The translations under genes and the position numbers were made by a program. Below, one piece after another: positions 6,926 through 10,145 of a stretch of 10,145 bases of DNA. The notes beneath the pieces were generated by a model, which did no database searches, was not told where the DNA came from, and saw nothing but the letters and a program-made list of their open reading frames with translations. The stretch is from a bacterium. Lineage in GTDB: Bacteria; Verrucomicrobiota; Verrucomicrobiae; JAJYAR01. Position 1 is the stretch's first letter; each line of letters begins with the position of its first letter. Location of the stretch: positions 1 through 10,145 of the forward strand of contig JAJYAR010000061.1 in NCBI GenBank assembly GCA_021779435.1, read 5' to 3'.

Positions 6926-7732
6926 ATGGCTACGACACTTCCCACCGCTGAAGAACAGACCGGGCCGGCGGCGGTTGTTCATCCCGGAAAAATGTTTCGC
7001 GCCGCCGCGCCCGCGGTGACTTATCGCCAGCGCTTCACGCACGAAGAAGCGGACTTGCAGTTTCTGGACTGCGGGGAATACGAGCTGCCGCCGGGTTCGA
7101 GCACGGCGCCCAACTCTCTCGCCGGACGCGAGAGCCTGCTGTTTCAGTGGAAGGGATCGGCGGAAGTGGAGGTGGACGGGCAGAGCTTTACGCTGGCGCC
7201 CTACGACACGCTGTACATTCCGCTGGGAGCGGCGTTCCGGATCGCGAATGCAGGCGAGGAGACGTCGCGCGTGATTCAGACTTCGGCGCCGGCAGCTAAT
7301 GTTCATCCGGTGTTTCATTCGAAGTTCGCGGAATTCTCGGTTCGCGAGGAGCGCATCCGCCGGCTGAAGGGGAAGGACGTTTACCTGATGTTCGACGTGT
7401 CGGAGGCGGCGGACCGGCTGGTGGCCGGATACACGTTCTTCGAGCCGTTCGCGCGCTCGTGGCCGCCGCACAACCACACTGACCAGGAAGAGACGTACAT
7501 CTTCATTCGAGGGAAGGGATCGATGGAGGTCTACGAGACGCCCGAGAAGCTAACGTTCGTGCATAACGTGAGCGAGGGCGACCTGGTGACGATTCCGTTC
7601 CTGAATTACCATCCGGTGTTCTCGCAGGAGAGCCCGCTCGAATTTATTTGGTGCATTGCCGGGGAGCGGTATTGGGTGGGCGACAAGAACAAGACGTTCA
7701 TGACGGGCACGGGTCCGGCGCTTACCACGTAG
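6926..7732 (+). CDS. KduI/IolB-type bicupin, probable uronate isomerase
   Basis: From ATG 6926 the protein has 268 residues, the usual size of the KduI/IolB family (5-dehydro-4-deoxyuronate and 5-deoxyglucuronate isomerases). It has two cupin barrels. The N-terminal one (about residues 35-120) contains 'SLLFQWKGSAEVEVDGQ' and lacks the metal histidines. The C-terminal one carries a full metal site: H182 and H184 in 'WPPHNHTDQEETY', E189, and H229 in 'FLNYHPVF', the same order and near-same spacing as in KduI. An ATG at 6914 would add four residues, but the 6926 start is better placed 6 nt behind GGAG (6916-6919). It is the last gene of the plus-strand unit, 19 bp after the lactonase. Members act on open-chain uronates, so interconversion of tagaturonate and galacturonate, or of a deoxy-ketouronate, would suit this cluster. 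An inositol-pathway IolB is less likely because no other iol gene is present. Confidence 0.8.
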   Translation: MATTLPTAEEQTGPAAVVHPGKMFRAAAPAVTYRQRFTHEEADLQFLDCGEYELPPGSSTAPNSLAGRESLLFQWKGSAEVEVDGQSFTLAPYDTLYIPLGAAFRIANAGEETSRVIQTSAPAANVHPVFHSKFAEFSVREERIRRLKGKDVYLMFDVSEAADRLVAGYTFFEPFARSWPPHNHTDQEETYIFIRGKGSMEVYETPEKLTFVHNVSEGDLVTIPFLNYHPVFSQESPLEFIWCIAGERYWVGDKNKTFMTGTGPALTT

Positions 7733-7740
7733 GTTGGGAG

Positions 7741-7775
7741 GAGGAGCGAGAAGCAAGAAGTAAGGAGCCAGGAGC
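7741..7775. repeat. Five degenerate heptamer tandem repeats
   Basis: The stretch between the two converging genes divides exactly into five 7-bp units: GAGGAGC, GAGAAGC, AAGAAGT, AAGGAGC, CAGGAGC (consensus RAGRAGC). All 35 bases are accounted for, and 7734-7740 (TTGGGAG) may be a more degraded copy. It is purine-rich on the + strand and non-coding. Heptameric short tandem repeats are known from intergenic regions of some bacteria; whether this family recurs elsewhere in this genome cannot be seen here. Confidence 0.55.
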
Positions 7776-7797
7776 GGCGGACCGGCGGTGGTCCGCC
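7776..7797. terminator. GC hairpin between converging genes, possible bidirectional terminator
   Basis: A perfect 8-bp inverted repeat (GGCGGACC at 7776-7783, GGTCCGCC at 7790-7797) with a 6-nt loop directly follows the heptamer array. It lies between the bicupin stop at 7732 and the alanine dehydrogenase stop at 7822. Neither side has a T tract, so it is not a classical rho-independent terminator; it may stabilise 3' ends or be part of the repeat element. Confidence 0.45.
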
Positions 7798-7821
7798 ACT
7801 GACGAGGTGAGGAAGCCGGAT

Positions 7822-8934
7822 TTAAAGAACCGCGGCGAGTTCTTTCCAGGCTTGGCCCTGGGATTCGGCTACGGCCGGGTAGGTGATGTAGCCGTTGTAG
7901 GTGTTCACGCCTTCGCGGATGGCTTCGTCTTTCTCGCAGGCCGCTTCAAGGCCGTGATTGGCGAGCTCCATCATGTACGGCGCGGTGGCGTTCGTCAGGC
8001 CGAAGGTGGAGGTGTGAGGCACGGCCGCGGGCATGTTCGACACGCAGTAGTGAAGCACCCCGTCGACGAAGTAAACCGGATCGGTGTGGGTCGTGGCGCG
8101 GGAGGTTTCAAAGCAACCGCCCTGGTCGATGGAGACGTCCACCATGACGGCGCCCTTCTTCATCGAGGCCAACATGTCGCGGCGGATGAGTTTCGGCGCC
8201 GAGGCGCCGGGGATAAGCACCGCGCCCACGACCAGGTCGGCGTGGCGGAGGGCTTCGCGGATGGTCCAGACGTTGGAGGCCAGAGTGACGAGGCTGCTTG
8301 CGTAAACGTCGTCGAGTTCACGGAGACGGTTGAGGTTCCTGTCGATGACGGTGACGCGGGCACCCAGGCCCACGGCCATTTTGGCCGCGTTGTGGCCGAC
8401 GACACCGCCGCCCAGGATCACAACATTGGCAGGCTGCACGCCGGGGATGCCGCCGATCAGGATTCCGCGGCCGCCGTTGGGCGCTTCCAGATACTGCGCG
8501 CCCACCTGAACGGCCATGCGTCCGGCCACCTCGCTCATCGGCGTGAGCAAGGGCAGCGAACCGTCGGCTTCGCGGATCGTTTCGTAGGCCACGGCATTAA
8601 CCCGCGCCCGCACCAACTCATCCGTGAGTCCGGGCAGGGGCGCGAGGTGGAGGTAGGTGAAAAGGATCAGACCGGGCCGGAAGAAAGCGTATTCGGCCGG
8701 CTGAGGCTCCTTCACTTTGACAATCATCTCGGCGCGTTTCCATACCTCGGCCGCCGAGGAAACGATCTCGGCGCCGGCGCGTATGTATTCCGAGTCCGGT
8801 AGCGAGCTTGCTGCGCCAGCTCCGGCCTGGACAAGCACCTTGTGGCCCGCCTCATGCAACGCGGTAACGTTGGCCGGCACCATGCCGACGCGGGTTTCGT
8901 GGTCTTTTACTTCCTTCGGTACTCCAAGAATCAT
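7822..8934 (-). CDS. ald: Alanine dehydrogenase
   Basis: This is a full-length 370-residue alanine dehydrogenase, which reversibly converts L-alanine and NAD to pyruvate, ammonium and NADH in the cytoplasm, usually as a hexamer. Key residues sit at the same numbers as in well-studied Ald proteins: R15, K75 in 'IVKVKEP', H96 in 'YLHLA', E118 in 'AYETI', and D270 in 'VDVSIDQGG'. The NAD-binding motif GGGVVG is at 175-180, with D198 ('VTVIDRN') selecting NAD. The N-terminus '[17 protein letters not shown]' is standard. GGAG lies about 8 nt before the ATG at 8934, inside the end of the preceding gene, which stops only 2 nt upstream, so the two are probably cotranscribed and translationally coupled. 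No promoter is visible directly in front of ald. Confidence 0.96.
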   Translation of the reverse strand: MILGVPKEVKDHETRVGMVPANVTALHEAGHKVLVQAGAGAASSLPDSEYIRAGAEIVSSAAEVWKRAEMIVKVKEPQPAEYAFFRPGLILFTYLHLAPLPGLTDELVRARVNAVAYETIREADGSLPLLTPMSEVAGRMAVQVGAQYLEAPNGGRGILIGGIPGVQPANVVILGGGVVGHNAAKMAVGLGARVTVIDRNLNRLRELDDVYASSLVTLASNVWTIREALRHADLVVGAVLIPGASAPKLIRRDMLASMKKGAVMVDVSIDQGGCFETSRATTHTDPVYFVDGVLHYCVSNMPAAVPHTSTFGLTNATAPYMMELANHGLEAACEKDEAIREGVNTYNGYITYPAVAESQGQAWKELAAVL

Positions 8935-8936
8935 GG

Positions 8937-9470
8937 TTATTGCTCCGTGGGTCCGTTTTGTTGCGGTTGAATCGGGGGAAGATTGGCGGGGGCCGGTTGG
9001 AGCATGTTGGACCTGGGGATGGGCGGCGCCGCTGGTTGAGGCGCTGCCTGCGCGGTGAGCGCGCGTTTGGGTCCGAGGCCGAGGCCGATCAAGGAACGAG
9101 AATTGATCTTGCCGTCTCCGTCAAGCTGGTGGTCCTGTTGATATTTCCGCATCGCCTGCACGGACTCCGGGTTCCACTGCCCGTTCGTTTGGCCGTGGTA
9201 GTAGCCTCTGTCGGCGAGCGCCTGCTGGATCTGAGCGTATCGTTCCGGCGTGGGGGCCTGCTGATAGGCGCGGCGCCGCTTGGAGGCTTTGGCTCCGCGG
9301 CGTCCGCTGGGCCGGCTGGGAGGGTGGCCAACGCCCCGTTTCGCGCGTTGATGGTTTGACAACGCAGAGTGGTGATTGGTGTGTGTTTTTGCCTTCTTCC
9401 GGCGAGGAGCGGCCATCAGGTTAACGCTGGCGACGAGCGAGGCGAGGAACATCATCCATCGAAGGGTCAT
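8937..9470 (-). CDS. Small exported peptidoglycan-binding-domain protein with a basic linker
   Basis: This is a 177-residue protein from ATG 9470. Residues 1-20 are a signal peptide ('[20 protein letters not shown]', likely cut near AAP). Residues 22-68 are very basic and rich in Arg, Lys, His and Ser, probably disordered and able to bind anionic polymers. Residues about 76-132 form a peptidoglycan_binding_1 domain: '[16 protein letters not shown]', '[18 protein letters not shown]' and '[18 protein letters not shown]'. The tail is Pro/Gln/Ala-rich. A longer frame to 9569 would begin inside the upstream gene without a signal peptide, so 9470 is preferred; the previous stop lies 1 nt upstream and 'GGAAAC' offers a weak ribosome site. 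It probably sits in the periplasm bound to murein. No catalytic domain is present. It lies between an HtrA-type gene and ald in one operon. Confidence 0.85.
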   Translation of the reverse strand: MTLRWMMFLASLVASVNLMAAPRRKKAKTHTNHHSALSNHQRAKRGVGHPPSRPSGRRGAKASKRRRAYQQAPTPERYAQIQQALADRGYYHGQTNGQWNPESVQAMRKYQQDHQLDGDGKINSRSLIGLGLGPKRALTAQAAPQPAAPPIPRSNMLQPAPANLPPIQPQQNGPTEQ

Positions 9471-9471
9471 G

Positions 9472-10145
9472 TTAGTTTCCAGGTAGTTTACCGGAAAGAT
9501 ACATCGAGGTCCACTGGACTGAGTTGCGGCCGGCTGGCATGGGCCGGTAGATGTGCAGCGCGAGAGCATCGCCCGGTTTGAGCGCTCCCTGAATTCGGCG
9601 CAGGTCGTCGACCGATTTTACGGCCTCGCGGTTGATGGCGACGATCACGTCGCGCTCCTGCAGGCCGAGATCGTCGGCGAAGGAATCCGGATCGATGCTG
9701 GTGATGATGACACCGGATTTATCTTTGATTCCCTCTCCCACGCGGTCCGCGTCGGCGAGATCGCGAATCTTCATGCCGAACTTGGGCTGCGCGGACGTTT
9801 TGGAAGGTTGCGCGGGCGTTTCAGGCTGGTCGAGCGCGAAGCGGGGATCGTCCTTAAAGACTTCGGCGCGATCGAGGATGGCGACCTTCATATCCATCCT
9901 CTTGCCGCCCCGGTCGACCGCGACCGAGGCCTGCGAGCCGATCGGGAGATCGGCGACACGCGCGACCAGGTCGTCGCCGTCCTGCACCGGGCGTCCGTTC
10001 AGAGCGACGATGACGTCGCCGGGCTTGATGCCGGCCTTGTCGGCGGGCCCTCCCTTGGTGACTTCACTGACCATCACGCCATGCCGGGTGCCGAGCGCCT
10101 CGAAAAGTTCCGGCTTCTCGTTGGCCTTGCTCCAGCCGATGCCGA
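9472..10145 (-). CDS. Do/HtrA-type protein, C-terminal part with two PDZ domains (N-terminus outside window)
   Basis: The frame is open to the right edge, so 10145 is a window limit, not a start; translation continues upstream of the internal GTG at 10077 with 'GIGWSKANEKPELFEALG'. Two PDZ domains are visible. The first has 'GVMVSEVTKGGPADKAGIKP' and 'GDVIVALNGRPVQDGDDL'. A Pro/Gln-rich linker ('PETPAQPSKTSAQP') follows, and the second has 'SGVIITSIDPDSFADDLGLQ' and 'RDVIVAINREAVKSVDDL'. The order PDZ-linker-PDZ at the C-terminus is that of DegP/DegQ-type periplasmic serine proteases and chaperones of envelope quality control. The trypsin-like protease domain with its His-Asp-Ser triad would be to the right and cannot be checked; a protease-free PDZ protein is possible. 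Its stop lies 1 nt before the peptidoglycan-binding gene, so it is the most upstream visible gene of this minus-strand operon. Confidence 0.85.
   Translation of the reverse strand, partial: GIGWSKANEKPELFEALGTRHGVMVSEVTKGGPADKAGIKPGDVIVALNGRPVQDGDDLVARVADLPIGSQASVAVDRGGKRMDMKVAILDRAEVFKDDPRFALDQPETPAQPSKTSAQPKFGMKIRDLADADRVGEGIKDKSGVIITSIDPDSFADDLGLQERDVIVAINREAVKSVDDLRRIQGALKPGDALALHIYRPMPAGRNSVQWTSMYLSGKLPGN

Noticed and set aside
6046..6945. Minus-strand frames of about 290-300 codons over the lactonase gene
   Set aside because: Arg/Pro/Ser-rich shadows of the COG3618 gene, whose motifs and ribosome site are convincing.
7648..8802. 384-codon + strand frame opposite ald
   Set aside because: Antisense to a certain alanine dehydrogenase; His/Gly/Asp/Val-rich shadow composition with no motif.
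8937..9569. Extended start of the peptidoglycan-binding protein at 9569
   Set aside because: It would overlap the HtrA-type gene by about 100 bp and bury the signal peptide 33 residues inside the protein.
9472..10077. Start of the PDZ protein at GTG 10077
   Set aside because: The frame stays open to the window edge with PDZ-protein-like sequence upstream, so this is an internal codon.
1..10145. CRISPR arrays, tRNA or rRNA genes
   Set aside because: No regularly spaced direct repeats, cloverleaf-like segments or rRNA-like sequence were noticed by eye.

Overview
The window is GC-rich, gene-dense bacterial DNA. The best guess for its source is a member of the Acidobacteriota of the Solibacter/Bryobacter type. 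The main reason is the protein at 2430-4106, which carries the 'NGASF...LAPGSIAAIFG...LPTSLGG...V.FNGKPAPLFYVSSTQINAEVPG' type of domain (TIGR03437) that is strongly expanded in Solibacter-like genomes. A secreted carboxypeptidase-regulatory-like protein and the COG3618 and KduI/IolB-type sugar enzymes also fit. This placement is inference from protein families; there is no rRNA here.

Left part (1-4106, + strand). The window opens with the last 36 codons of what looks like an IS4-family transposase (3-113), followed at once by a 515-codon frame for a Cys-rich, apparently extracellular protein (134-1681). That protein has no signal peptide and only a TTG start, so it was probably beheaded by the insertion sequence. 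Two further exported-protein genes follow with almost no spacing: a signal-peptide protein with a carboxypeptidase-regulatory-like fold (1695-2429) and a signal-peptide TIGR03437 protein with an unrecognised C-terminal half (2430-4106). The unit ends in a hairpin-plus-T terminator that overlaps the ends of both converging genes.

Middle part (4118-7732). This is a compact sugar-oxidation cluster. An aldo/keto reductase closely resembling plant-type L-galactose dehydrogenase (minus strand, 4118-5053) is divergent from a three-gene plus-strand unit: a zinc-dependent MDR dehydrogenase (5091-6074), a COG3618 sugar-lactonase-type amidohydrolase (6067-6906, overlapping its predecessor by 8 bp) and a KduI/IolB-type bicupin isomerase (6926-7732). 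Together they could carry L-galactose (or L-fucose) to the lactone, to the aldonate, to a keto-uronate such as D-tagaturonate, and on through a uronate isomerase. The first three steps match the L-galactose route known from Bacteroides; the fourth is my hypothesis.

Right part (7733-10145, minus strand apart from the intergenic gap). After an 89-bp convergent gap holding five degenerate heptamer repeats and a GC hairpin comes a tight minus-strand operon. Read from the right edge, it is a Do/HtrA-type protein with two PDZ domains (N-terminus outside the window), a small exported basic peptidoglycan-binding-domain protein, and alanine dehydrogenase (ald), with gaps of 1-2 nt. I saw no tRNA, rRNA or CRISPR array, and there is no gene-free stretch over 300 bases.
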